DNA of 64,000 nucleotides from Micromonospora alfalfae (GCF_022230925.1 NZ_JAKKFH010000055.1:1-64000); one strand, 5' to 3'; shown: positions 7,317 through 17,931, counted from the first letter of the stretch. Program-made: numbers and translations. Notes: generated from the sequence alone by a model not told the origin.

Positions 7317-9158
7317 GTGCCGGCCTTCGGCTTCCCGACCACGCCGCCGATCGACTCGTACGCGTTCCTCTCCGACACCCACACCGGGGCGCTGATCGGC
7401 GTGGACGGCGCGGTCGACTGGTTCTGCGTGCCGCACTTCGAGGGTGACGCTGTCTTCGCGCGGCTGCTGGACCGTCGCGTCGGGGGCGCGTTCACGTTCT
7501 CCGTCGCCACTGACGCCGCGCCGGTCCGCCGGTACCTGCCCGGCACCCTGGTCCTGGAGAGCGCGTACCACGCTGCCGGTGGCAGCGCCGTCGGTCAGGA
7601 CTTCCTCGCCGTACGGGCCGGCGACGCCGCACAGCCGTTCCGCGCGGACATGCTGCTGGTACGCCGCCTCCTCGTACGGGAGGGGTCGGTGCGGGTGCGT
7701 GCCGAGGTGACGCCACGCCCCGGGTACGGTGCCCGCCCGGCGCTCTGGCACCGGGACGCCGACCACTGGGTGGCGGCCGAGGCCGGGCTGCGGCTCCGCT
7801 CCGGGTTGCCGTTCCGCGTCGACGGCGCGGCGCTGCGGGCCGAGGCGGTGCTGCACGAGGGTCAGACGGTCGACGTGCTCCTCGGCTACGGCCCGGGCGA
7901 CATCGACGAGTTGGACCCGGCCGACCTGCTGGAACGCACCTGCCGCACCTGGCGGGAGTGGTCCGACCGCGCCGACTACACCGGCCAGGGCAGCGACGAG
8001 GTGCGGCACAGCGCCGCCGTGCTGCGGGGCCTGTCGTTCGACGAGACCGGGGCGTTGCTCGCCGCACCCACCGCCTCGCTTCCCGAGGAGATCGGCGGGG
8101 TCCGCAACTGGGACTACCGCTTCACCTGGCACCGCGACGCCGCGCTGCTGCTGCTCGCCCTGTTCCGACTGGGCCACGCCGAGGAGGGCCGTCGCTACCT
8201 GCGCTTCCTGCTCAGCACGTGCGGCGGGGCGGGCGACGTCCTCAGCCCACTCGTCGGGATCCACGGGGTGACCCGCGAGGAGGAGATCCTCGATCACCTC
8301 GACGGGTACGCGGGCTCGCGGCCGGTGCGCATCGGCAACGCTGCCGCCCAGCAACTCCAGTTCGACACGTACGGGCACGTGCTCGACGCCGCGCTGTTGT
8401 ACCAGCAGCTCACCGGAGAGTTGACCGGCGCGCAGTGGCAGGTGCTGCGCCGGCACGTCGACACGATGGCCGCCCGGTGGCGGGAGCCGGACCATGGCAT
8501 CTGGGAGATCCGCGGGCCACTGCGGCACTACGTCAACTCGAAGATGATGGCCTGGGTCTGCCTCGACCGGGGTGTCCGCCTCGCCGACCTGGTCGGGGAC
8601 CACGACGCACCGACGCAGCGGTGGCGCGCGGAACGCGACGCCATCCACTCCGAGGTGATCGAGCGTGGCTTCGACAGCCGCGTCGGCAGCTTCGTGCTGG
8701 CGTACGACTCGACCGAACTCGACGCGTCGTTGCTCCGGATGCCCCTGGTCGGGTTCCTTGCCGGTGGCGACCCGCTGGTGGTGGCGACCATCGACCGTAT
8801 CCGGCGGGACCTCGCCATCGCCCCGGCGCTCATCCGGCGGTACGCGGCCGACGACGGGTTGCCCGGCGAGGAGGGCGCGTTCCTGCTCTGCTCGTTCGAG
8901 CTGGTCTCCGCCTTGGTCCTGGCCGGGCGCCGAGAGGAGGCCGCCGAGGTGTTCGACCAGCTCCTCGCGTACGCCGGGCCGCTCGGCCTGTACGCCGAAC
9001 AGCTCGACGCCGACGGCACAGCGCTGGGCAACTACCCGCAGGCCTTCACCCACCTCGCGTTGATCGAGGCGGCGCTGAACCTCGACGGCGCCGGCGACCG
9101 CGACGCGCTGCACGCCTGGGCGGAGCGCACCACCCGGCCGGGAACGGCCGACGGCTGA
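7317..9158 (+). CDS. glycoside hydrolase family 15 protein (trehalase/glucoamylase type)
   Basis: About 613 aa in the layout of actinobacterial GH15 trehalases and glucoamylases: an N-terminal beta domain (PIDSYAFLSDTHTGALIG, DWFCVPHFEGDAVFARLLD) and an (alpha/alpha)6 barrel with GGVRNWDYRFTWHRDAALLL and the late acidic motif DDGLPGEEGAFLLCSFELV, where a catalytic Glu is expected. It hydrolyses alpha-glucosidic bonds from non-reducing ends. GTG 7317 is preferred because AAGGAG lies just upstream, although GTG 7290 is in frame. No signal peptide, so cytosolic. With glgX/treYZ nearby, trehalose or maltodextrin is the likely substrate. Confidence 0.9.
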   Translation: MPAFGFPTTPPIDSYAFLSDTHTGALIGVDGAVDWFCVPHFEGDAVFARLLDRRVGGAFTFSVATDAAPVRRYLPGTLVLESAYHAAGGSAVGQDFLAVRAGDAAQPFRADMLLVRRLLVREGSVRVRAEVTPRPGYGARPALWHRDADHWVAAEAGLRLRSGLPFRVDGAALRAEAVLHEGQTVDVLLGYGPGDIDELDPADLLERTCRTWREWSDRADYTGQGSDEVRHSAAVLRGLSFDETGALLAAPTASLPEEIGGVRNWDYRFTWHRDAALLLLALFRLGHAEEGRRYLRFLLSTCGGAGDVLSPLVGIHGVTREEEILDHLDGYAGSRPVRIGNAAAQQLQFDTYGHVLDAALLYQQLTGELTGAQWQVLRRHVDTMAARWREPDHGIWEIRGPLRHYVNSKMMAWVCLDRGVRLADLVGDHDAPTQRWRAERDAIHSEVIERGFDSRVGSFVLAYDSTELDASLLRMPLVGFLAGGDPLVVATIDRIRRDLAIAPALIRRYAADDGLPGEEGAFLLCSFELVSALVLAGRREEAAEVFDQLLAYAGPLGLYAEQLDADGTALGNYPQAFTHLALIEAALNLDGAGDRDALHAWAERTTRPGTADG

Positions 9159-9162
9159 CCGG

Positions 9163-10023
9163 TCAGCCGACCAGCACCTCGGTGAGGACCTCGACGACGC
9201 GTCGGGTGTGCCGCCCGTCGGGGTCCTCGTCGGTGTTCAGGTCGGTCACACTCATCCCGAGCAGCCGGTCGGCGCGGGCCAGCGGTGTGACCAGCGCGAT
9301 CAGGTCCGCCCAGCGCGGCCCGTCCGGTTCGGGGTAGGTCACCGCGGGCAGGTCGCGCGGGTCCACCACGTCCAGGTCGAGGTGCAGCCAGGTTGGTCCG
9401 TCCCCGTCGGCGGCCAGGCTCGCGCCGACCGTCGCCGCGCCCCGGCGCCGCAACTCGGCGGCGGTGATCTGGTGGATCGCCGGGTCGATCCGGGCCGCCT
9501 CGACCCGGCTGCTCTCGTCGGTGGACGGGCGGTGCCCAATCAGATGGACGCGGTTCGGCTCGATCAGCGCGCCGCCGCCGGTGCCGACGGCGGCGGCGGG
9601 GCCGTGCCCGGTGACCACCGAGAGGTCCATGTCGGCGGCCTCACCGGTCGGCGAGGTCGTGCCGTCGAGGAAGTCCGGGTGGGCGTCGACGAACCACAGG
9701 TCGGTCGCCGGGGGCAGGGCCCGGCAGATGCCGGGCAGGATCGCGCAGTCGCCGCCGAGCACCAGTGGTCGGTGGCCGTCCGCGATCAGCGCGCCGATCC
9801 GCGCGGCGATCGCGCCGCCGGCCCGGACCAGGCCCGCCGCGCCGATCACCCCGCTGGCCGGGTCCCGGGTCGGGTCGCGCAACAGCGCCTCGTCGATCCG
9901 CCCGTCGTCGTCGGCGGACAGGGCCTCGCGCAGGCCGGCCCGGCGCAGCGCGGCCGGGGCCCGCTCCTCGCCGCGCCCGGCGCCGGAGGAGTCCAGCGGC
10001 GCGTCCACGATCATCCAGCGCAC
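9163..10023 (-). CDS. arginase/agmatinase-fold protein
   Basis: 286-aa protein of the ureohydrolase fold. Metal-site motifs are visible: LVLGGDCAIL (usually GGDHS), WFVDAHPDFLD, and WLHLDLDVVDPRDL. The first His ligand of the Mn pair is replaced by Cys. Known members hydrolyse guanidino groups of arginine, agmatine, guanidinobutyrate or formiminoglutamate. The altered ligand makes the activity uncertain. GTG 10023 is the likely start; longer in-frame versions run into non-conserved sequence. It converges on the GH15 gene with only 4 bp between stop codons. Confidence 0.85.
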   Translation of the reverse strand: MRWMIVDAPLDSSGAGRGEERAPAALRRAGLREALSADDDGRIDEALLRDPTRDPASGVIGAAGLVRAGGAIAARIGALIADGHRPLVLGGDCAILPGICRALPPATDLWFVDAHPDFLDGTTSPTGEAADMDLSVVTGHGPAAAVGTGGGALIEPNRVHLIGHRPSTDESSRVEAARIDPAIHQITAAELRRRGAATVGASLAADGDGPTWLHLDLDVVDPRDLPAVTYPEPDGPRWADLIALVTPLARADRLLGMSVTDLNTDEDPDGRHTRRVVEVLTEVLVG

Positions 10024-10215
10024 GTCCGCAGCGTACCGGCGGGATCGGCCGGTCCCGGCCACATTCTGTGGTGCGGCTGGGAGTACGCCGATGTGCCCGC
10101 GACGGCGACGACGACCGGCGTACGGTGATGGACAAGTCCGGCTTTCTGGGTCAAAAGCCTCATGGTGTACGGCCCGGGACGCCGGTGTCGAGGCGGCGAG
10201 GGCAAGGAGCGATCG

Positions 10216-10365
10216 GTGGAACATCTGGCCTACCTGGACGCGGGGTCCGGCAGCCTGATCGTGCAGGCGGTCGTCGGTGGGGTGGCTGGCGCCGCGGTCG
10301 CCGCCAAACTCTACTGGCGACGGCTGGTCGACAGGTTCCGCCGGCAACCCACCGACCAGCGCTGA
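10216..10365 (+). CDS. 49-aa membrane protein with LDAGSGS motif
   Basis: GTG 10216 follows AAGGAG with a 6-nt spacer. The product starts MEHLAYLDAGSGSLIVQ and continues with a Gly/Ala-rich hydrophobic segment (AVVGGVAGAAVAAKLYW) and a basic tail, so it is a single-span membrane protein. Similar YLDPGSGS microproteins occur beside polysaccharide and membrane-phosphatase genes in other bacteria (recalled, not searched). The methyltransferase gene starts 17 bp downstream, which suggests a three-gene surface-modification operon. Confidence 0.8.
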   Translation: MEHLAYLDAGSGSLIVQAVVGGVAGAAVAAKLYWRRLVDRFRRQPTDQR

Positions 10366-10382
10366 GCGGGCCAGCCCCGACG

Positions 10383-11813
10383 ATGGCGATCTCACCCACC
10401 GAGGTACGGCCCGAGCCGGCCTCCTTCCGCGACCCCGCCAACCGGGTCTTCCACGTCGGCGACGAGGTGCTGCGCGGGCTGGACCCCCAGGCCGCCGAGC
10501 ACTGGCGGGCGCTGACCGGCAGCACGTTCTTCCCGGCGCTCGTCGCCGCGCGCAAGGTCTGCGCCACCGAGGACGCCCCGCCCACCCTGGTGCCCGCCGC
10601 TACCGGAACGCCGTGGGCCGCCGTGCTGCGCCACGAGCGCATCCCGTTCGTCTCCCACCCGTACGAGTGGTCGTTCAGCATGCTGCGCGACGCCGCCCTG
10701 CTGCACCTGGAGATCCTGACCGCCGCGCTCGGCGAGGGATTCACCACGAAGGACGGCTCGGCGTACAACCTCCAGTGGCGCGGCGCCCAACCGGTCTTCA
10801 TCGACATCGGCTCCTTCGAGCCGGTCCGCGACGGCGAACCGTGGGCCGGCTACCGGCAGTTCTGCCAGACCGTGCTCTACCCGCTGATGCTCACCGCCCA
10901 CCTGGGCGTCGACTTCCACCCGTGGCTGCGCGCCCGGGTCGACGGCATCGAGGCCGACGAGCTACGGCCACTCTTCAACGGCGCCCGCCGGCTGCGCCCC
11001 GGCGTGCTGACCCACCTGCACCTGCACGGGGCGATGCAGCACCGCAACGCCGCCGCCAGCACCACCGAGGTCCGCGACCAACTGCGGGCCGCCGGCTTCT
11101 CCCGGGAACTGCTGCTCGCCACCGTGCGCGGCATCGAGAAACTGGTCCGCAAGCTGGACCGCCGCCCACCCGAGAGCCACTGGTCGGACTACCAACGCAC
11201 CTGTGGCTACTCGGCCCGCGACCGGGTGGCGAAGGAGCAGTTCGTGGCCGCCGCGGTCGCCGCCGGCGCCCGCCCCCGCCTGGTGCTCGACCTCGGCGCC
11301 AACGACGGCCGGTACTCCCGGCTGGCAGCAGGGCACGCCGACTACGTGGTCGCCGTCGAGCAGGACCCCACAGTCGTCGACGAGTTGTACCGACAGCTGC
11401 GCTCCGAGGGGCAGCGCCGCATCCTGCCGCTGGTGCTGGACCTGGCCGACCCCTCGCCGGGTGGCGGCTGGCGGGGCGTCGAGCGGGCCGGCTTCGCCGA
11501 GCGGGCGTCCGCCGACGTGGTGCTCGCCCTGGCCGTGGTGCACCACCTGGCGATCGGACGCAACGTGCCGCTGCCGGAGGTCATCGACTGGCTGGCCGGA
11601 CTGACCGCGCCGGGCGGGGCGGTGGTGGTGGAGTTCGTCCACCCGGAGGATCCGATGGCGACCCGACTGCTGGGCAACAAGCCCGCCGGTCTCTTCCCGG
11701 ACTACCGACGCGACGCCTTCGAGACACTGCTCGCCGCCCGGGGGCGCATCACCGACCGGCTGGAGCTGCCCTCGGGCACCCGCACGCTCTACCGGACGGT
11801 GATGGGTGGCTGA
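10383..11813 (+). CDS. class I SAM-dependent methyltransferase with N-terminal extension
   Basis: 476 aa. The C-terminal half holds a Rossmann methyltransferase: motif I LVLDLGANDGRYSRLA, acidic motif II YVVAVEQD and VVLALAVVHHLAIGRNVPL. The N-terminal ~230 residues (HVGDEVLRGLDPQAAEHW, YNLQWRGAQPVFIDIGSFEP) are typical of large cytosolic methyltransferases of glycan or surface-polymer clusters. Acceptor unknown. The ATG at 10383 has no strong ribosome site, but the next gene overlaps its stop by 8 bp, implying coupling to the membrane phosphatase-like protein. Confidence 0.85.
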   Translation: MAISPTEVRPEPASFRDPANRVFHVGDEVLRGLDPQAAEHWRALTGSTFFPALVAARKVCATEDAPPTLVPAATGTPWAAVLRHERIPFVSHPYEWSFSMLRDAALLHLEILTAALGEGFTTKDGSAYNLQWRGAQPVFIDIGSFEPVRDGEPWAGYRQFCQTVLYPLMLTAHLGVDFHPWLRARVDGIEADELRPLFNGARRLRPGVLTHLHLHGAMQHRNAAASTTEVRDQLRAAGFSRELLLATVRGIEKLVRKLDRRPPESHWSDYQRTCGYSARDRVAKEQFVAAAVAAGARPRLVLDLGANDGRYSRLAAGHADYVVAVEQDPTVVDELYRQLRSEGQRRILPLVLDLADPSPGGGWRGVERAGFAERASADVVLALAVVHHLAIGRNVPLPEVIDWLAGLTAPGGAVVVEFVHPEDPMATRLLGNKPAGLFPDYRRDAFETLLAARGRITDRLELPSGTRTLYRTVMGG

Positions 11814-13860
11814 ACCCTCCTCCGCCGACCTGCCGGCCCCGCCCGACCGGCGGTCCCCAACGCCTGGCCGGTGGCACCAGGGCTGGCGCGGGGAAATGGG
11901 TCGGCTGCTGGAGATCGTCGCGCTGGTCGGTCTCGTGGTCACCCAGCCACTGCTGGACGTGCTCGGCCGCAGCCCCGACTTCTTCCTCTTCCACCGCGCC
12001 GACCCCGCCCAGATCCTGCTGCTGCTCGCCCTGGTGACGGTGCTGCCCACAGTCGCGGTGGCGCTGCTCGGCGCGCTGAGCAGACTGGCCGGCCGGACCG
12101 CCCGCGCCATCACCCACACCGCGCAGGTCGGGCTGCTGGTCGCCGCCCTCGCCGTGCAGGTGGGCCGACACGTCACGCCGCTTCGGGGCGTACCGCTGCT
12201 GCTGGTGGCCGTGCTGGCCGGAGCCGCCGGCGGGGCCGCGCACCGACGGTGGCGGGCGCCGGGTCATGTTCTGCGACTGGCCGCCGCCGGCCCGGTGGCC
12301 TTCGTGGCGCTCTTCCTGCTCGCCTCACCCACCTCGGCGGTGGTCCTGCCGCGTGGCGACGGCGGCGCGGCCGGCACCGCGCAGGGCTCGGCAGTGCACC
12401 CCCCGGTGGTCATGCTGATCCTCGACGAGCTGCCGCTGGTCAGCCTGCTCGACGCGGACGGGAGGATCGACGCCGGGCGGTACCCGCACTTCGCCGAGCT
12501 GGCCGGCGGATCCACCTGGTACCGCAACTCCACAGGGGTCAGCGGGTGGACGCCCAACGCGCTGCCGGCGATGCTCACCGGCCGCTACCCGGCCAAGCCG
12601 GTCGCCCCGCACTACTCGCAGTACCCGGACAACATCTTCACCGCCTTCGGCGGCCTGTACGACATCCGCGCCGAGGAGAGCATCACCAGGCTCTGCCCGC
12701 CCAGCCGCTGCGAGCAGCCGGTCGCCCCGGCGCAGGGGCTCGGTGTGCTGGTCCGGGAAACCGGCAAGCTGCTCGGCCGGGTCGCCGGGCCGACGGAGAG
12801 CGCTGTCGACCCGGAAGACTCCTATCGCGAGCAGACCCGCGCCGAGGCCGGCCTGGACGCCGCCGAACCCGTGCCGGCCGACCCGAAGTTCCGCTGGGAC
12901 AGCCTGGACGACAACCAACCGGCCCGGTTCACCAGCTTCCTGGCCGGGCTGAAGCCGACGGCGCGACCCACCCTGCACTTCCTGCACCTGCTGATGCCGC
13001 ACTCACCGTGGGCCTACCTGCCGTCCGGCGCGCGCTACGACGCCCCCGAGGACCTGCCCAACGACGGCGCCGGCTGGGTCGACCTGGCCCGGCAACGGCA
13101 CCTCGCCCAGCTCGGCTACACCGACCGGCTGATCGGCGAGACGCTGCGGACGCTGCGCGCCAACGGCCTCTACGACCAGGCCCTCGTCGTGGTGACCGCC
13201 GACCACGGGGTCAGCTTCCGTCCCGGCGCGCAGGGCCGGGGCATGGACGCCATCAAGGCCGCCGCCGGGGAGGTCGCCTGGGTGCCGACGTTCGTCAAGG
13301 AACCCCGGCAACAGACCGGCCGGGTGGACGACCGCAACTGGGAACACGTCGACCTGCTGCCGACGGTGGCCGACGAGGCCGGCGTCCGGTTGCCCTGGCC
13401 TGTCGACGGCCGCTCCGCCCGGCAGGCCCCCCGCACCGACGGTACGAAGCACTTCTACGACCGTCCCGGTGAACCTGTCACCTTCCCCGGTGGCGTGCCC
13501 GCCCCGCCACCCCTGCCGACACCCCACCCGCTGGTCGGCACCGAGGTACGCGCCGGCCCGGCCGCCGGCAGCGCCCGGGTCGCCGACCTGGCCGCGTTCA
13601 CCGCCACGGACCCGGACACCGGCACCCTCCCGGCGCTGGTCTGGGGTGACGTCCCGGACCGGATCCCGGACGGCACACTGCTGGCCGTCGCCGTCAACGG
13701 CCGCATCGGGGCCGTCGTCCCGGTGGTGCCGGCCGACCCCGGCGGACGCCGGTTCGCCGCGCTGCTCGCCGACGACAAGCTGTTCCACGCCGGCACCAAC
13801 CAACTCGACGTCTTCCAGGTCGCGACGGACGGTACGCTGCGACGCCTCACCCTGTCGTGA
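11806..13860 (+). CDS. membrane-anchored alkaline phosphatase-superfamily (sulfatase-like) enzyme
   Basis: 684 aa, GTG start inside the methyltransferase stop region. About five N-terminal transmembrane helices (residues ~32-180) are followed by an extracytoplasmic sulfatase/phosphoglycerol-transferase-like domain. VVMLILDELPLVSLL carries the first metal Asp, VSGWTPNALPAMLTGRYP holds the likely nucleophile Thr, and VVTADHGVSF gives the Asp-His pair. A C-terminal beta-rich tail follows. Members transfer or remove phosphate or sulfate on envelope polymers. With the 49-aa protein and the methyltransferase it likely forms a cell-surface modification unit; the reaction is not known. Confidence 0.85.
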   Translation: MAEPSSADLPAPPDRRSPTPGRWHQGWRGEMGRLLEIVALVGLVVTQPLLDVLGRSPDFFLFHRADPAQILLLLALVTVLPTVAVALLGALSRLAGRTARAITHTAQVGLLVAALAVQVGRHVTPLRGVPLLLVAVLAGAAGGAAHRRWRAPGHVLRLAAAGPVAFVALFLLASPTSAVVLPRGDGGAAGTAQGSAVHPPVVMLILDELPLVSLLDADGRIDAGRYPHFAELAGGSTWYRNSTGVSGWTPNALPAMLTGRYPAKPVAPHYSQYPDNIFTAFGGLYDIRAEESITRLCPPSRCEQPVAPAQGLGVLVRETGKLLGRVAGPTESAVDPEDSYREQTRAEAGLDAAEPVPADPKFRWDSLDDNQPARFTSFLAGLKPTARPTLHFLHLLMPHSPWAYLPSGARYDAPEDLPNDGAGWVDLARQRHLAQLGYTDRLIGETLRTLRANGLYDQALVVVTADHGVSFRPGAQGRGMDAIKAAAGEVAWVPTFVKEPRQQTGRVDDRNWEHVDLLPTVADEAGVRLPWPVDGRSARQAPRTDGTKHFYDRPGEPVTFPGGVPAPPPLPTPHPLVGTEVRAGPAAGSARVADLAAFTATDPDTGTLPALVWGDVPDRIPDGTLLAVAVNGRIGAVVPVVPADPGGRRFAALLADDKLFHAGTNQLDVFQVATDGTLRRLTLS

Positions 13861-13889
13861 CCTGGCGTCCGGGGTCGGTCCAGCCCGGT

Positions 13890-13942
13890 TGCCGGGCCCG
13901 GTCCGGTCTGGTTTCCGGGTCCGGTCCGGTCCGGTCCCGGTT
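13890..13942. repeat. CCGGTCCGGT low-complexity repeat upstream of gltA
   Basis: A run built from GGTCC/CCGGT words, including CCGGTCCGGTCCGGTCCCGG, between the phosphatase-like gene and citrate synthase. It can fold back on itself and may serve as a terminator for the upstream operon or reflect replication slippage. The remaining ~150 bp before the gltA ATG holds the likely promoter, but no clear -35/-10 pair was identified. Confidence 0.5.
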
Positions 13943-14092
13943 GGCGGGATGCCGGGTTTCCCGGCCGCCCGGTCGGGAATCGGGTGACGCATACCTCACC
14001 GCCGAACCACGGCGGGCGTTGTCCCCCGAGCCGCAATTACGGTAGAAGCGAAGGCAATTCAACGTAGATCTGCCGGCGAAGCGAGGAACCAC

Positions 14093-15376
<1,284 letters not shown>

Positions 15377-15465
15377 CCCGCTCCTCGCTTCACCAGCAGG
15401 CCGTCGACCCGCTCACGGGTCGGCGGCCTGCCGCGTTCCCGTGCTCCGAGCTGTCCCGTCCCCGT

Positions 15466-15558
15466 CCCGCCCATGATCGACTCGGGTTCCTTGAAGACGC
15501 GGTGTCCGCCGTGCCAGGACACCCCAACTTTCAGGAAGCCGAGTCGATCATGGGCGGG
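15466..15558. repeat. dispersed palindromic element P2
   Basis: The outer 20-bp arms CCCGCCCATGATCGACTCGG pair perfectly. The inner arms (TTCCTTGAAG against CTTTCAGGAA, then GGTGTCC against GGACACC) pair with a few mismatches around a ~9-nt loop. It lies between convergent gltA and the maleylpyruvate isomerase-like gene, so it could terminate both. It shares its TGATCGACTCGG end and GGTGTCC core with P3, P4 and P5. Confidence 0.85.
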
Positions 15559-15625
15559 GTGACCCCGAGGGCGGGCCCCGAGCCCTGGGCGTCGGGTGGC
15601 GGGTGGTCGGCGGCGGGGCGGGCGG

Positions 15626-16270
15626 TCAGAAGGCGGAGATGTTCCGGGCTCGCTCGCTGCGACTCAGCGCGCTGATCAACGCGGACTGGCCGTTGCGGCG
15701 CACGGCCAGGCGGACCAGCAGGTCGCGTACGGGGTCGAAGACGTCCGCCGGGAACTCCGGCGTGGGCACGCCGACGCTCACCGTGAGGTCGTCGGAGTGG
15801 ACCACGATCTCCAGTTGACGGGTGAGCAGGAACTCGCTGCGCGGAAGGGCCCAGCCCTGCCACGGGATCGGCACGACGTCACGAGCGGCACCCCGGGAGA
15901 GCAGGTCGCCGACCTCCTCCAGCGCCTGGGCGGAACGCACGTGCAGGTCAGCCGGCCCGCGTGCGGCGTCGGCCTCGTCGGGGCCGGAGGCGACAGTGTC
16001 CTTGTCCGGGGACCCCTCGGACACCCAGGCGGCCCGCTCGTAATGGTTGTCGGCCGACTCCAACACCGGCAGGTCGGTCGGCATCGGCAGCAGCTCCGCC
16101 GCACGGACCGCCTGCCGCCCCAGGTGGCACGCCAGGCCACCAATGGACAGGTGTGGCAGGGCGCTCGGGCTTGACCACTGGTCAATCACCTCGGGGCGTC
16201 GGATCAGGTCCAGCGCGATCGAGGCGGCGATCGGGAAGGTGGCATCCAGGGCGTCGACACTGCGAGACAT
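15626..16270 (-). CDS. maleylpyruvate isomerase N-terminal-domain (DinB-like) protein
   Basis: 214 aa from the ATG at 16270. The helical-bundle fold is suggested by DALDATFPIAASIALDLI, the GGLACHLGRQAVRAAELL segment with a metal-ligand-type His, and the C-terminal LTRQLEIVVHSDDLTVSVG. Actinobacterial relatives are mycothiol-dependent isomerases or transferases, or uncharacterised. Substrate unknown. The gene is alone between two palindromic elements; a longer in-frame upstream extension has no conserved content and was not used. Confidence 0.75.
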   Translation of the reverse strand: MSRSVDALDATFPIAASIALDLIRRPEVIDQWSSPSALPHLSIGGLACHLGRQAVRAAELLPMPTDLPVLESADNHYERAAWVSEGSPDKDTVASGPDEADAARGPADLHVRSAQALEEVGDLLSRGAARDVVPIPWQGWALPRSEFLLTRQLEIVVHSDDLTVSVGVPTPEFPADVFDPVRDLLVRLAVRRNGQSALISALSRSERARNISAF

Positions 16271-16397
16271 CCGCACATTCTGGCAGGCCCCACCGACCGG
16301 CGCCGGGCTGCGCGTCCCGGCCCGACGGCCCGACACCGAGCCGCGCGACACCGAGCCGCCCACCCGGCGTGGAGCTCGCGGCGCGCTCCCCACGACG

Positions 16398-16474
16398 TGA
16401 TCGACTCGGCTTTCCGGAAGTCGCGGGGTCCCGAGCACCGGGACACCCCGACTTCAAGAAAGCCGAGTCGATCA
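16398..16474. repeat. dispersed palindromic element P3
   Basis: Arms TGATCGACTCGGCTTTC pair perfectly with the distal half. Inner GAAGTC/GACTTC and GGG..TCCC segments also pair. It lies just downstream of the glycogen synthase-like gene and upstream of the isomerase-like gene, both on the minus strand. It is 77 bp, like P4 (78 bp) and P5 (75 bp). Confidence 0.85.
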
Positions 16475-16491
16475 GCCGCACACCGCGAGGG

Positions 16492-17931
16492 TCAGCGCAG
16501 GCCGGCGGCGGCGAGCAGGTTGCCCTCGGGGAGCGCCGGGAGAGCCCGACCCTGCGACATCCGCTGCTCGGCGCGCTCGGCGGTGAACGCGGCGTCGTGG
16601 TGGATGGCGGCGGCGTAGCTGGCGGCGGTGCGTTGGGCGATGGCGGCCCAGCCGTACTGGTCGTGGACCATCCGGCGGGCGCGGCGGGCCATCACGCGGG
16701 AGCGGTCGGCGTCCGACAGCAGCGCGTCCACGGCGTCGGTGAGGCTGTCCGGGTCGTCCGGCCGGAAGGTCATTCCGGTGACGCCCGGTTCGACGATCTC
16801 GCCGAGGCCACCGGTGGCGGCGACGGCGAGCGGAGCGCCGGCCGCCGCGCCTTCCAGGGCGACCATGCCGAACGGCTCGTAGATGCTCGGCACGGCGAAG
16901 CAGTCTGACGCGGCCATCAGCGCCGGCAGGTCGTTGCCGCCCAGGAAGCCCGGCATGCTGACCATCCCGCCCAGACCACGGCGGTGCACCTCGGCTTCCA
17001 GTTCGGCGCGGTACGGGCCGTCGCCGGCGATCACGGCGCGCAGCCCGGGGTGCCGCTCGCGCAGCCGGGGCAGTGCGGCGATCAGGTGCTGCACGCCCTT
17101 CTCGTACACCAGGCGGCCGGCGAAGGTGACCAGCGGGCCGTTCCCGGCGAAGCGGGCGCGGGCGGCGGCCACGGCACGGGCGGGCACCCGCCAGCGGTGC
17201 GGCTCCACGCCGTTGGCGACCACGTCGACCCGTCCGGCCGGTACGCCGAAGAGCGCGTTCACCTCGTCGCGCATGTACCCGGAGCAGACGATCACCCGGT
17301 TGGATTCGCTGCTGAGCCAGTGCTCGACGCCGTGGATGGTGCGGTTCATCTCCTCCGGTAGCCAGCCCTGGTGCCGGCCGGCCTCGGTGGCGTGGATCGT
17401 GCTGACCAGCGGGATGTCCAGGTGGTCGCGCAACGTCATCGCGGTGTGCGCGACGAGCCAGTCGTGGGCGTGGATGACGTCGTAGGAGCCGGCCTGGGTG
17501 GCGCGCAGGGCAGTGCGGGTGAGGGTGTGGTTGAAGGCCATGGTCCAGGCCAGCAGCGAGCCGGTGGCGAGGGGGAAGGTCACCGGGTCTTCGGGGGCGC
17601 GCAGGATGCGTACGCCGTCGGCGTACTCCTCCAGGGGTGCGCCGTCGCTGTGGCGGGTGACGACTGTGACCTCGTGGCCGGCGGCGGCGAGGGCCACCGA
17701 CAACGCGTGCACGTGTCGGCCGAGGCCGCCGACGAGCACCGGCGGGTACTCCCAGGACAGCATGAGGATGCGGCGGGTCTGCGGGGGAGTGCCGGGGCCG
17801 GACTGCGCCGGCACTGGCGTGCCGGGCTGCGCGGTGGGACCGGCCTGCGCGGGAGGCCGGGAGATCACTGTGGGCCGGTGGGCCCGGTCCTTGGTGGCAG
17901 CGAACTGCTCGTCGACCCGCAGGGTCGTCAC
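16492..17931 (-). CDS. glgA: GT4 glycogen synthase-like glycosyltransferase
   Basis: 479 aa from GTG 17931, which is preceded by GGAGATTGAT. A Pro/Gln-rich leader of ~55 residues precedes the GT-B fold: RILMLSWEYPPVLVGGLGRH (nucleotide-sugar enzyme start), YDVIHAHDWLVAHTA, VVANGVEPHRW, LVTFAGRLVYEKGVQHL and the donor-site ASDCFAVPSIYEPFGMVALE with the conserved E-x7-E. Actinobacterial GT4 glycogen synthases of this type use ADP- or UDP-glucose for alpha-1,4-glucan or maltose-1-phosphate synthesis. Placed opposite glgX it fits glycogen synthesis; another GT4 role cannot be excluded. Confidence 0.8.
   Translation of the reverse strand: MTTLRVDEQFAATKDRAHRPTVISRPPAQAGPTAQPGTPVPAQSGPGTPPQTRRILMLSWEYPPVLVGGLGRHVHALSVALAAAGHEVTVVTRHSDGAPLEEYADGVRILRAPEDPVTFPLATGSLLAWTMAFNHTLTRTALRATQAGSYDVIHAHDWLVAHTAMTLRDHLDIPLVSTIHATEAGRHQGWLPEEMNRTIHGVEHWLSSESNRVIVCSGYMRDEVNALFGVPAGRVDVVANGVEPHRWRVPARAVAAARARFAGNGPLVTFAGRLVYEKGVQHLIAALPRLRERHPGLRAVIAGDGPYRAELEAEVHRRGLGGMVSMPGFLGGNDLPALMAASDCFAVPSIYEPFGMVALEGAAAGAPLAVAATGGLGEIVEPGVTGMTFRPDDPDSLTDAVDALLSDADRSRVMARRARRMVHDQYGWAAIAQRTAASYAAAIHHDAAFTAERAEQRMSQGRALPALPEGNLLAAAGLR

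Noticed and set aside
7257..9113. 618-codon open frame on the minus strand
   Set aside because: It is antisense to the GH15 gene; its composition (Val/Glu/Gly/Arg-rich, no motifs) is the usual by-product of high third-position GC.
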